From CAWJMD01 sp963843835 (GTDB taxonomy: Bacteria > Actinomycetota > Actinomycetes > Actinomycetales > CAWJMD01): a stretch of 64,000 bases of DNA. The stretch lies in assembly GCA_963843835.1 (NCBI GenBank), contig CAWJMD010000004.1, forward strand, positions 248,001 through 312,000, in the 5' to 3' direction. Shown in pieces: positions 1 to 7,438 of the stretch (its first letter is position 1; each line of letters begins with the position of its first letter). The notes under the pieces were generated by a model that worked only from the letters and a program-made list of their open reading frames with translations, did not search any database and was not told the DNA's origin. Made by a program: the position numbers and the translations under genes.

Positions 1-847
1 TCGCCTCGTCGGCGCTGGTGCCGGGTGGCAGGCGCAGTGCGACGGTCCCCTGGCCGGCGTGGACCGGGTACCCGCCGGCGAGGCCATGGGGTCCGGGGCA
101 GTGGTCGGCGCGCATCTCGTCGCCCAGCAGGGCCGCGAGCAGCTGGGCCGCGGTCGCCCCGGTCACGTCGTTGAGTCGGCGACGGTCGGTCGACCGGCCG
201 GGGGCGAGCAGGTCGCCGACCCTCGGGACCGGCTCGCCGTCCAGCCACGCCCGCGCCTCGTCGTCGTCCGGGTGGAGGTGGCGGTGATGGGCCACGACGT
301 GCAGCCGGTCCGGCACGTCGACGCCGAGTGCCAGCCGCAGGTGCGCCGCCAGGGTGGCGACGTTGCCCACCCCGCACAGCACGGGCAGGCCGAGTCGGGT
401 CACGACGGCGTTGACGGCGTCGGGGAAGCAGGCGTTGACGAACCACGCGCCGGCCGACTCCGCGGCCTGTGCGGCCGGGACGGCGAGCTCGCAGTGGAAC
501 GGGAGCGTCAGGCCGAAGCCGGCTCGCGACACCACCTCCGTCCAGGCCGAGGGCGTGTCCGTCCCCTCCCACGGTGACTGCGTCGATGCCGCGAGCAGCA
601 CCCCCCGCGGCCGGGCGGAGGCCATCACGGACGGCCAGGCGCGGTGGTCGGCGGCGACCTCGCCCTCGAACCGCACCGGACCGCCGGTCAGGCTCGACCG
701 GACGGCGCAGACGTGCACGACGTCGTGCACCGCAGCGCGGGTGCGGCCGACGACGACCACGCGCAGGGGTCGGTCGGTGAGCGAGGCGAGGGCCAGGCAG
801 GTCGAGCGAGCGAGCGAGCCGGTACCGATGACGACGAGGACGTTCAT
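1..847 (-). CDS. Rossmann-fold NAD(P)-binding protein, C-terminus cut by window edge
   Basis: The minus-strand frame starts at ATG 847 and reads without a stop to the window edge, so at least 282 residues are present. The N-terminus is a dinucleotide-binding signature: hydrophobic strand MNVLVVI, then GTGSLA at residues 8-13. A later part carries a Gly/His-rich stretch (HCPGPHGLAGGYP). It begins 16 nt after the panD stop on the same strand, so it is probably the second gene of a panD operon. I do not recognise the family: it is neither panC nor panB, and not clearly aspartate dehydrogenase. An NAD(P)-dependent oxidoreductase acting near aspartate or beta-alanine is possible from context, but that is inference. 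No signal peptide or membrane segment is evident. Confidence 0.7.
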   Translation of the reverse strand, partial: MNVLVVIGTGSLARSTCLALASLTDRPLRVVVVGRTRAAVHDVVHVCAVRSSLTGGPVRFEGEVAADHRAWPSVMASARPRGVLLAASTQSPWEGTDTPSAWTEVVSRAGFGLTLPFHCELAVPAAQAAESAGAWFVNACFPDAVNAVVTRLGLPVLCGVGNVATLAAHLRLALGVDVPDRLHVVAHHRHLHPDDDEARAWLDGEPVPRVGDLLAPGRSTDRRRLNDVTGATAAQLLAALLGDEMRADHCPGPHGLAGGYPVHAGQGTVALRLPPGTSADEA

Positions 848-863
848 GCGCCCCCGCCCCGCG

Positions 864-1235
864 TCAGCGGTCAAGATCCTGCCCGGTGTGCTGGATCGCG
901 TTCGACTCGTCGACGAAGACGACCTGGGGGACGACGCCCTTGGCGTCGGAGTCGGCCACCATCGCGTAGGAGATGATGATGACGAGGTCGCCGGGGTGGA
1001 CGAGGTGGGCCGCGGCGCCGTTCACGCCGATCACGCCGGACCCGCGCTCACCCTCGATGACGTACGTCTCAAGGCGCGCGCCGTTGGTCACGTCGACGAC
1101 CGCCACCTTCTCCCCCGGCAGCAGGTCGGCCGCGTCCATCAGGTCGCGGTCCACCGTGAGCGAGCCGACGTAGTGCAGGTCGGCCCGGGTCACGGTCGCC
1201 CTGTGCACCTTCGACTTCAGCATCGTGCGGTACAT
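864..1235 (-). CDS. panD: Aspartate 1-decarboxylase
   Basis: PanD makes beta-alanine from L-aspartate for pantothenate and CoA synthesis. The 123-residue protein has the family's normal size. It opens with MYRTMLKSKVHRATVT and has the self-processing site Y22-V-G24-S25: cleavage between Gly24 and Ser25 produces the pyruvoyl cofactor. Lys9 and the conserved region around NGAAAHL fit the active site. The start is ATG 1235, with a purine-rich AGGGGGAA about 5 nt upstream. It is transcribed divergently from dxr and is followed 16 nt later by the Rossmann protein. The partner genes panB and panC are not in the window. Confidence 0.95.
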   Translation of the reverse strand: MYRTMLKSKVHRATVTRADLHYVGSLTVDRDLMDAADLLPGEKVAVVDVTNGARLETYVIEGERGSGVIGVNGAAAHLVHPGDLVIIISYAMVADSDAKGVVPQVVFVDESNAIQHTGQDLDR

Positions 1236-1459
1236 GCACCATTCCCCCTGCAGTCACGCAGACGCCGCACGTCGTTGTGCGATCCAGGGACTCCCTGCGA
1301 AACCGTCGCGGCGACTGTAGTTGAGGACATAGAAGATGAATAGACCCGATTTTTCGGCTGTACGGGGGATGTGGGAGGAAAGCTCCCCTCCGTGTGCACG
1401 TGCACGTGCCCGATCCGGCCGTGCGCGACGTGACCTCCGGGACGAGGGAGACTGGTCCC
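1236..1459. promoter_or_regulatory. Divergent panD/dxr intergenic region with palindrome
   Basis: This 224-base gap separates two divergently read genes and must hold both promoters. A relatively AT-rich patch lies at about 1317-1362. A perfect 12-bp palindrome, GTGCACGTGCAC, sits at 1394-1405, about 55 nt before the dxr start, which is a suitable place for a regulator. No ORF here is credible. I could not assign -35 boxes with confidence. Confidence 0.4.
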
Positions 1460-2698
1460 GTGACCCAGATCGCCCTGCTCGGCTCCACCGGCTCGATCGG
1501 CACCCAGGCCGTCGACGTCGTGCGCGCCAACCCCGACCGCTTCGAGGTGGTCGCGCTGGCTGCGGGCGGCGGCGACGCGAGGCGGGTCGACCTGCTCGCG
1601 TGCCAGGCGGTCGAGCTCGGGGTGAAGCAGGTGGCCGTCGCGAACGCGGGCGCCCGTCCGTCGCTGGAGGACGCGATCGCGGCCCACGCCCGCGCAGCCG
1701 GACGCAGCGGCTACGCGCCCGAGGTGCTCGACGGGCCGCAGGGGGTGGTCGAGGTCGCGTCCCTCGGCACCGACGTCGTCCTCAACGGGGTCACCGGCTC
1801 GGTCGGCCTGGGCCCGACCCTGGCGGCGCTGGAGGCGGGGAGCACCCTCGCGCTGGCCAACAAGGAGTCCCTCATCGTCGGCGGTCGGCTGGTGATCGAC
1901 GCCGCACGGGCGGCGGGGGGACTGGGCGCCGGGGCGACCGACCGCATCCGACCGGTCGACTCGGAGCACTCGGCGATCGCGCAGTGCCTGCGGGGCGGCT
2001 CCGCCGACGAGGTGGAGAAGCTGGTGGTGACGGCCTCCGGTGGCCCTTTCCGGGGCCGCACGCGCGCCGAGCTCGAGCGCGTGACGCCCGACGACGCCCT
2101 GGCGCACCCGACCTGGGCGATGGGTCCGGTGATCACGACCAACTCGGCGACCCTCGTCAACAAGGGGCTCGAGGTGATCGAGGCCCACCTGCTCTTCGGG
2201 GTCCCGTTCGACCGCATCGAGGTGGTGGTCCACCCGCAGTCGGTCGTCCACTCGATGGTCGAGTTCGTGGACGGGTCCACGCTGCTCCAGGCGTCGCCCC
2301 CGGACATGCGGATGGTCGTGGCGCTGGCCCTCGGCTGGCCGGAGCGCGTGCCCGCCGCCGCCGCACCGTGCGACTGGACGCAGACCGCCACCTGGGAGTT
2401 CTTCCCCCTGGACGAGGAGGCCTTCCCGGCGGTGCGGCTGGCCCGTCAGGTCGGGGCGGCGGGGGGCACCTACCCGGGCGTCTACAACGCCGCGAACGAG
2501 GAGTGCGTGGACGCGTTCCTGGCCGGCGACATCACGTTCACCGAGATCGTGGACACTGTTGACAGGGTGGTCGACGCCTGGTCGAAGGCACCGGAGCGCG
2601 AGAACCACCCCCGCGACGCCGACCTCGACCAGGTCCTGGCCGCGGAGACGTGGGCCCGGCGACGGGCCCGCCGGTTGCTCGAAGGGGGTCGTCGGTGA
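1460..2698 (+). CDS. dxr: 1-deoxy-D-xylulose 5-phosphate reductoisomerase
   Basis: Dxr catalyses the committed step of the MEP isoprenoid pathway: NADPH-dependent rearrangement and reduction of DXP to MEP. The 412-residue protein has the NADPH loop GSTGSIG at about residues 7-13, ALANKESLIVGG, the substrate/metal motif PVDSEHSAI, ASGGPF, and HPTWAMGPVITTNSATLVNKGLE with its conserved NKG. I chose GTG 1460 because the protein from there begins VTQIALLGSTGSIG, like the family. GAGGGAG lies upstream, and GAGACT precedes the start by 6 nt, resembling the leaderless -10 boxes elsewhere in the window. The stop overlaps the next start by 4 bases (GTGA). The order dxr, site-2 protease, ispG, GNAT matches Mycobacterium Rv2870c-Rv2867c. 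Confidence 0.95.
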   Translation: MTQIALLGSTGSIGTQAVDVVRANPDRFEVVALAAGGGDARRVDLLACQAVELGVKQVAVANAGARPSLEDAIAAHARAAGRSGYAPEVLDGPQGVVEVASLGTDVVLNGVTGSVGLGPTLAALEAGSTLALANKESLIVGGRLVIDAARAAGGLGAGATDRIRPVDSEHSAIAQCLRGGSADEVEKLVVTASGGPFRGRTRAELERVTPDDALAHPTWAMGPVITTNSATLVNKGLEVIEAHLLFGVPFDRIEVVVHPQSVVHSMVEFVDGSTLLQASPPDMRMVVALALGWPERVPAAAAPCDWTQTATWEFFPLDEEAFPAVRLARQVGAAGGTYPGVYNAANEECVDAFLAGDITFTEIVDTVDRVVDAWSKAPERENHPRDADLDQVLAAETWARRRARRLLEGGRR

Positions 2699-4044
2699 TC
2701 GACGTGCTGGAGTACGTGCTCGGCGTCCTCATCCTGGTCGTCGTGCTGGCGCTGTCGATCGCCCTGCACGAGGTCGGTCACCTCGTCCCCGCCAAGAAGT
2801 TCGGCGTGAAGGTCACCCAGTACATGGTCGGCTTCGGCCGCACCCTCTGGTCGACCCGGCGCGGCGAGACCGAGTACGGCGTCAAGTGGCTGCCGCTCGG
2901 CGGCTACATCCGCATGATCGGGATGTTCCCCCCTCGCCCCGGCGAGGACGAGCACCACCTGCGCGCGTCGTCGACCGGCACGTTCCAGTCCCTCGCCGAG
3001 GACGCGCGGGCGATGAGCGCCCAGGAGATCGCGCCCGGCGACGAGCACCGCGTCTTCTACAAGCTGCCGGTGCACCAGAAGGTCATCATCATGCTCGGCG
3101 GGCCGATGATGAACCTGCTGATCGCGTTCGTCCTCTTCGGGATCCTGCTCGTCGGGTTCGGCGACATCCGCAACCCCGTGTCCACCACCACGATCGACAC
3201 CGTGAGCGCCTGCATGCGGACGGCGGCGGAGGGCAGCCAGCCCTGCACCGACGCCGACGAGCCGACACCCGCCGCGAAGGCCGGCCTGCAGCCGGGCGAC
3301 CGGGTCGTCGAGCTGGCCGGCGAGCCGGTGACCGGGTGGTCGCAGGTGCAGCAGCTCGTCCGCGCGAGAGCCGGCGAGCAGACCTCGCTGGTCGTCGAGC
3401 GCCTCGACGGCACCCGGGCCGACCTCAGCATCACCCCGGTCGAGAACGAGGTCGTCGACCTGGCCGCCGACGGCACCGCGGTCCTCGGCCCGGACGGACA
3501 GCCGCGTACCGTCACCGCCGGCTTCGTGGGCGTCACCCCGACGCGCGAGCTCGAGCGGCAGTCCCCGGCCGCCGTTCCCCGCTACACCGCCGACGTCTTC
3601 ACCGGCACCGTCGGGATCATCGCCCGGCTGCCCGTGCGCATGGTCGACGTCGTCCAGGCGGCGTTCGGCACCGAGGAGCGCGACCCGAACGGACCGATCG
3701 GCCTCGTCGGCGTGGGCCGCATCACTGGGGAGATCGCCTCCTACGACCAGATCACGCTCGACGACAAGGTGGCCAGCCTGCTCAGTGTGCTGGGCTCGCT
3801 GAACATGGCCCTGTTCGTCTTCAACCTGGTGCCGCTGCTCCCGCTGGACGGCGGACACGTCGCCGGTGCCCTGTGGGAGGGGCTGCGCCGACAGCTCGCG
3901 AAGGTGCGCCGGCGACCGGATCCCGGCCCGGTCGACGTGGCCAAGGCTCTGCCGCTGGTCTACGCCGTGTCGGGTGTGATGGTCGTGATGTTCGTCATCC
4001 TGCTGTACGCGGACATCGTCCGGCCGATCTCCATCTACGGCTGA
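2695..4044 (+). CDS. Site-2 intramembrane metalloprotease (Rip1/RseP family, M50)
   Basis: This protease cleaves membrane-embedded substrates such as anti-sigma factors during envelope stress signalling. The 449-residue protein has a first membrane segment (about residues 5-25) containing the zinc motif HEVGH. A periplasmic PDZ domain lies around AGLQPGDRVVELAGEPV. Near the C-terminus NLVPLLPLDGGH supplies the LDG motif whose Asp is the third zinc ligand, followed by a last membrane segment (VVMFVILLYADIV). I used GTG 2695, which overlaps the dxr stop, because it puts the first membrane helix at the N-terminus. Its place between dxr and ispG is the conserved actinobacterial context of Rip1 (Rv2869c). 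The target here is unknown. Confidence 0.93.
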   Translation: MIDVLEYVLGVLILVVVLALSIALHEVGHLVPAKKFGVKVTQYMVGFGRTLWSTRRGETEYGVKWLPLGGYIRMIGMFPPRPGEDEHHLRASSTGTFQSLAEDARAMSAQEIAPGDEHRVFYKLPVHQKVIIMLGGPMMNLLIAFVLFGILLVGFGDIRNPVSTTTIDTVSACMRTAAEGSQPCTDADEPTPAAKAGLQPGDRVVELAGEPVTGWSQVQQLVRARAGEQTSLVVERLDGTRADLSITPVENEVVDLAADGTAVLGPDGQPRTVTAGFVGVTPTRELERQSPAAVPRYTADVFTGTVGIIARLPVRMVDVVQAAFGTEERDPNGPIGLVGVGRITGEIASYDQITLDDKVASLLSVLGSLNMALFVFNLVPLLPLDGGHVAGALWEGLRRQLAKVRRRPDPGPVDVAKALPLVYAVSGVMVVMFVILLYADIVRPISIYG

Positions 4045-4058
4045 GCGATACTGGAGCC

Positions 4059-5231
4059 ATGTCGAACCCGATCTCGCTCGGAATGCCCTCGGCGCCGCCG
4101 CCCGTGCTGGCCCCACGTCGTCCCACGCGGAAGATCAGGGTCGGCAAGGTGGAGGTCGGCGGTGACGCCCCCGTGTCGGTGCAGTCGATGACCACGACGC
4201 CGACCACCGACATCAACGCGACGCTGCAGCAGATCGCCGAGCTCACGGCGACGGGCTGCGACATCGTGCGGGTCGCGTGTCCCACGCAGGACGACGCGGA
4301 CGCGCTGCCCGCGATCGCCACGAAGTCGCAGATCCCCGTGATCGCCGACATCCACTTCCAGCCGAAGTACGTCTACGCGGCGATCGACGCTGGCTGTGCG
4401 GCCGTTCGCGTCAACCCGGGCAACATCCGCAAGTTCGACGACCAGGTCAAGCAGATCGCGGCGGCGGCCAGGGACGCCGACGTCAGCATCCGGATCGGCG
4501 TGAACGCCGGGTCGCTCGACCCGCGCCTGCTCGAGAAGTACGGCAAGGCCACGGCCGAGGCCCTCGTCGAGTCGGCCGTGTGGGAGGCGTCGCTGTTCGA
4601 GGAGCACGACTTCCACGACTTCAAGATCTCGGTCAAGCACAACGACCCGGTCGTGATGGTGCGCGCGTACCAGATGCTCTCCGAGCGGGGGGACTGGCCG
4701 CTGCACCTGGGTGTCACCGAGGCCGGCCCCGCCTTCCAGGGCACGATCAAGTCCGCCACCGCGTTCGGAGCGCTGCTGAGCCAGGGCATCGGCGACACGA
4801 TCCGGGTGTCGCTGTCGGCCCCGCCGGTCGAGGAGGTCAAGGTCGGCAACCAGATCCTCCAGTCGCTGAACCTGCGGCCCCGCAAGCTCGAGATCGTGTC
4901 GTGCCCGTCGTGCGGCCGCGCGCAGGTCGACGTCTACACCCTCGCCGACCAGGTGACCGCCGGTCTCGAGGGCATGGAGGTCCCGCTGCGGGTGGCCGTG
5001 ATGGGCTGCGTCGTCAACGGCCCGGGCGAGGCGCGCGAGGCAGACCTCGGGGTCGCCTCCGGGAACGGCAAGGGGCAGATCTTCGTCAAGGGCGAGGTGA
5101 TCAAGACCGTTCCGGAGTCGAAGATCGTCGAGACCCTGATCGAGGAGGCCATGCGCATCGCCGAGTCGATGGAGTCCGAGAACGGCGACGCCGACCCGGT
5201 GGGTGGCTCGCCGACCGTCAGCGTGGGCTGA
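4059..5231 (+). CDS. ispG: 4-hydroxy-3-methylbut-2-enyl diphosphate synthase (IspG/GcpE)
   Basis: IspG is a [4Fe-4S] enzyme that reductively opens methylerythritol cyclodiphosphate to HMBPP, the penultimate MEP step. The 390-residue protein has the usual bacterial size. Cluster ligands are visible: the CPSCGR pair and the third Cys in MGCVVNGPGEA, followed by the conserved Glu-rich segment. The TIM-barrel part contains VGGDAPVSVQSMTTTPT, RVACPTQ, ADIHFQPKY and RVNPGNI. Start ATG 4059 lies 14 nt after the protease stop. GATACT ends 6 nt before this ATG and resembles the leaderless -10 boxes nearby, so ispG may have its own promoter as well as being cotranscribed. Confidence 0.96.
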   Translation: MSNPISLGMPSAPPPVLAPRRPTRKIRVGKVEVGGDAPVSVQSMTTTPTTDINATLQQIAELTATGCDIVRVACPTQDDADALPAIATKSQIPVIADIHFQPKYVYAAIDAGCAAVRVNPGNIRKFDDQVKQIAAAARDADVSIRIGVNAGSLDPRLLEKYGKATAEALVESAVWEASLFEEHDFHDFKISVKHNDPVVMVRAYQMLSERGDWPLHLGVTEAGPAFQGTIKSATAFGALLSQGIGDTIRVSLSAPPVEEVKVGNQILQSLNLRPRKLEIVSCPSCGRAQVDVYTLADQVTAGLEGMEVPLRVAVMGCVVNGPGEAREADLGVASGNGKGQIFVKGEVIKTVPESKIVETLIEEAMRIAESMESENGDADPVGGSPTVSVG

Positions 5232-5286
5232 CGGCGCGGGAGACGACCACCACCGTGGCAGCCCCCATCCCCGTGGCGGAGCAGAT

Positions 5287-6144
5287 GTGCTGACCAGACC
5301 GTCGGTCAGGACGCTGGGGGTCCGCGACGCCCGCGCCGTGCTCGACCTGTGCGACCGCGACCCGGTGTCCAACGTGTTCGTCGCGGGGCGCGTCGAGACC
5401 GCAGGCACCGACCCGGCCCGCATGGGCGGCCAGCTCTGGGGCTACTACGAGCGCGGGTCCCTCGTGTCCGCGTGCTGGGCCGGCGCGAACCTGGTGCCCG
5501 TCGAGGCGACCCCCGCCGCGGTGGAGGCGTTCGCCGACCGGGCGCTCGCGCACGGCCGCCGCTGCTCCTCGCTCGTCGGACCCGCGCCCGCGGTGCTCGG
5601 CATGTGGGAGCTGCTCGCGCCCGAGTGGGGTGCGCCGCGCGACGTGCGGCCCGTCCAGCCGCTGATGCTGCTGGAGACCGACTCGCCACTGCCCGCCGAC
5701 CCCGGCGTGCGGATGGGCACCCGGGCAGACCTCGATCTGCTGATGCCCGCCTGCGTCGCGATGTTCACCGAGGAGGTGGGCTACTCGCCCGTCTCCGGTG
5801 ACGGCGGCGGCTCGTACGAGGCCCGGGTGAAGCAGCTCGTCGACACCCGGCGCTCGTTCGTGCGGATCGACCACCACCCGGGGGCGGTGCCTGAGGTGGT
5901 GTTCAAGGCCGAGCTCGGCGCCGTGAGCCGCCGCGTCGCGCAGGTGCAGGGCGTGTGGGTGGCACCCCGTCACCGCGGCCGCGGCCTGACCGCCCCCGGC
6001 ATGGCGGCCGTGGTCGCCGCCACCCGGCGTGACGTGGTGCCGCTGGTGAGCCTGTACGTGAACGACTTCAACACGCGCGCGCTCGCCGCGTACCGCCGCG
6101 CGGGGTTCCACCGCGTGGGCACGTTCGCCACCGTCCTGTTCTGA
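5287..6144 (+). CDS. GNAT N-acetyltransferase with DUF4081-type N-terminus
   Basis: The 285-residue protein has two parts. The N-terminal half (RPSVRTLGVRDARAVLDLCDRDPVSNVFVAGRVE) resembles the DUF4081 domain. The C-terminal half is a GNAT fold with the acetyl-CoA loop VWVAPRHRGRGLTAPGMAAV (R/Q-x-x-G-x-G/A) and the terminal LYVNDFNTRALAAYRRAGFHRVG. GTG 5287 gives the natural N-terminus, with GGAG about 7 nt upstream. It sits 55 nt after ispG, as does the homologous acetyltransferase (Rv2867c position) in mycobacteria. The substrate is unknown; conserved linkage to ispG does not prove a role in isoprenoid synthesis. Confidence 0.85.
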   Translation: MLTRPSVRTLGVRDARAVLDLCDRDPVSNVFVAGRVETAGTDPARMGGQLWGYYERGSLVSACWAGANLVPVEATPAAVEAFADRALAHGRRCSSLVGPAPAVLGMWELLAPEWGAPRDVRPVQPLMLLETDSPLPADPGVRMGTRADLDLLMPACVAMFTEEVGYSPVSGDGGGSYEARVKQLVDTRRSFVRIDHHPGAVPEVVFKAELGAVSRRVAQVQGVWVAPRHRGRGLTAPGMAAVVAATRRDVVPLVSLYVNDFNTRALAAYRRAGFHRVGTFATVLF

Positions 6145-6181
6145 CGCCGCAACCTCAGCGCCTTCCGCTGCCCGCGGTCGC

Positions 6182-6202
6182 GCGGGCACAGCGGCGGGCA
6201 GG
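6182..6202 (+). repeat. Left copy of dispersed repeat flanking the DUF559 gene
   Basis: The core GCACAGCGGCGGGCAGG (6186-6202) recurs inverted at 7340-7356, on the other side of the DUF559-type gene. The full 21-bp form from 6182 recurs identically at 41139-41159. A weaker internal inversion (GGCGGGC with GCCCGCC about 30 nt later) could fold into a hairpin after the GNAT gene. It may act as a transcription terminator or be a REP-like element. Confidence 0.6.
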
Positions 6203-6317
6203 GTGCTGGCGACGAGGCCGCCGCCCGCCCACAGGCGTGAGTCTGCCCGGCGCTGTGTCCACAGGTCGCCCACGTCGGTCGCGGATCGGGTGGGCCGGGC
6301 GCCACGGTCGTGAGGTG

Positions 6318-7328
6318 ATGCATGATCGGGCACGGACACAGGCACGGGCACAGGCACCGGCACAGGCACCGGCACCGGCACCGGCGCGGGCGGAACCGGA
6401 CCCGGTGGACCGCGTGGTCGCCCTGGTCGTGGCGTGTGGGGGCACCGCCACCTGGGCACGGCTGCGGCGCGAGCTGCCTCGCCGGGCCATCGAGACGGCC
6501 GTCGACGGTGCCCGGCTCGTGCGCGTGACCCGCGGGGTGTACGCCCTGCCGACCGCGGCGCCGGGGCTGCTAGCCGCGATCAGGCTCGGGGGAGTGGCGT
6601 CGCACGAGTCGGCCGCGAGCCTGTGGTCGCTCGAGGCGCTGGCTGCCCGGGAGGTCGTGCACGTCACGGTGCCGCGTCGCCGCAGGGTCGAGCCGGTCCT
6701 GCCGCCCGTCCGGCTGCACTGGGCGGACCTCGACGAGTCCGAGCGGAGGGGCCTCGTGACGAGCCCGGAGCGCACGGTGGTCGACTGCGCTCGCACGCTG
6801 CCGTTCGCTGAGGCGCTCGCGATCACCGACTCTGCCCTGCGACGTGGCCTCGTCGAGCCCGTTCTGCTGGCGCGAGCGGTGGCGGTCTGCCGCTCACCCG
6901 GGGTCGGCGCCGCCAGGCGCGTGGTCGCGGCAGGCGACCCGAGGGCGGCGAACCCGTTCGAGTCCGGGCTCCGTGCGATCACGCTCGAGGCGGGTCTGCC
7001 CGACTTCCAGCCACAGGTCCCCGTCCGCACCGAGGGGCTGCGCGGGGTCGTCGACCTCGGCGACCCCCTGCGCCGGATCGCGCTGGAGGCGGACAGCTTC
7101 GAGTGGCACGGCGGGCGCGCCGCCCTGGACCGGGACTGCCGCCGCTACGACGAGCTGGTGCGTGCCGGCTGGCTGGTGCTGCGGTTCTCGTGGGAGCAGG
7201 TGATGTTCGACCGCAGCTGGGTCGCGGACGTCGTGCGGGATGCCGTCGCCCTGCGGTCGGGCAGGCGCGGACACGGGAGCGGACACGGCCGCGGGCAGAT
7301 ACGGCCCGTAGCGCCCCGCACCGCGTGA
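6318..7328 (+). CDS. DUF559/AbiEi-like protein (antitoxin-type wHTH plus endonuclease-like domain)
   Basis: The 336-residue protein begins with a low-complexity Gln/Ala/Pro segment. A winged-helix-like region follows (ATWARLRRELPRRAIETAVDGARLVRVTRGVYALP), typical of AbiEi-type type IV antitoxin_4 proteins. The C-terminal half resembles the DUF559 (Vsr/MTES_1575-like) fold: NPFESGLRAITLEAG, GVVDLGDPLRRIALEADSFEWH and VLRFSWEQVM supply acidic residues and a Gln consistent with a PD-(D/E)xK-like site. ATG 6318 is chosen for the nearby GTGAGGTG; other in-frame starts lie upstream. No toxin partner is adjacent. It lies between inverted copies of a 17-bp repeat, which suggests an accessory insertion between the ispG block and proS. 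Function is not established. Confidence 0.7.
   Translation: MHDRARTQARAQAPAQAPAPAPARAEPDPVDRVVALVVACGGTATWARLRRELPRRAIETAVDGARLVRVTRGVYALPTAAPGLLAAIRLGGVASHESAASLWSLEALAAREVVHVTVPRRRRVEPVLPPVRLHWADLDESERRGLVTSPERTVVDCARTLPFAEALAITDSALRRGLVEPVLLARAVAVCRSPGVGAARRVVAAGDPRAANPFESGLRAITLEAGLPDFQPQVPVRTEGLRGVVDLGDPLRRIALEADSFEWHGGRAALDRDCRRYDELVRAGWLVLRFSWEQVMFDRSWVADVVRDAVALRSGRRGHGSGHGRGQIRPVAPRTA
6328..6387 (+). repeat. Ten tandem NGGCAC-type hexamers inside the DUF559 gene
   Basis: Ten consecutive hexamers of form (A/C/G)GGCAC, with variants GGACAC and CGGCGC, encode the N-terminal run alternating Ala with Gln, Arg or Pro. The unit is a multiple of three, so copy-number change would alter length but keep the frame. 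Confidence 0.85.
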
Positions 7329-7339
7329 ACGCCCGAGGA

Positions 7340-7356
7340 CCTGCCCGCCGCTGTGC
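7340..7356 (-). repeat. Right, inverted copy of the repeat flanking the DUF559 gene
   Basis: CCTGCCCGCCGCTGTGC is the exact reverse complement of 6186-6202. It starts 12 nt after the DUF559 stop and lies upstream of the proS promoter. Confidence 0.7.
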
Positions 7357-7425
7357 GCGAGGTCATCTGTCACGGGCCGTCGGGACCGGCACGCAAACCG
7401 GTGCAGGTCCACCGCGCCGCGCCCA

Positions 7426-7431
7426 TAGACT
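7426..7431 (+). promoter_or_regulatory. Leaderless -10 box of proS
   Basis: TAGACT ends 7 nt before ATG 7439, which would place the transcription start at the start codon. This also supports ATG 7439 over ATG 7451. Confidence 0.55.
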
Positions 7432-7438
7432 CGCGCGC

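Noticed and set aside
6328..6387. CRISPR-like array
   Set aside because: Units are 6 bp with no spacers, and they lie inside a coding frame.
6322..6528. His/Arg-rich peptide reading of the hexamer tract
   Set aside because: It is the other frame of the same repeat. The 6318 frame continues into a protein with recognisable domains.
6182..7356. Insertion sequence around the DUF559 gene
   Set aside because: The flanking repeat is inverted, but there is no transposase, no visible target-site duplication, and the third copy stands alone.
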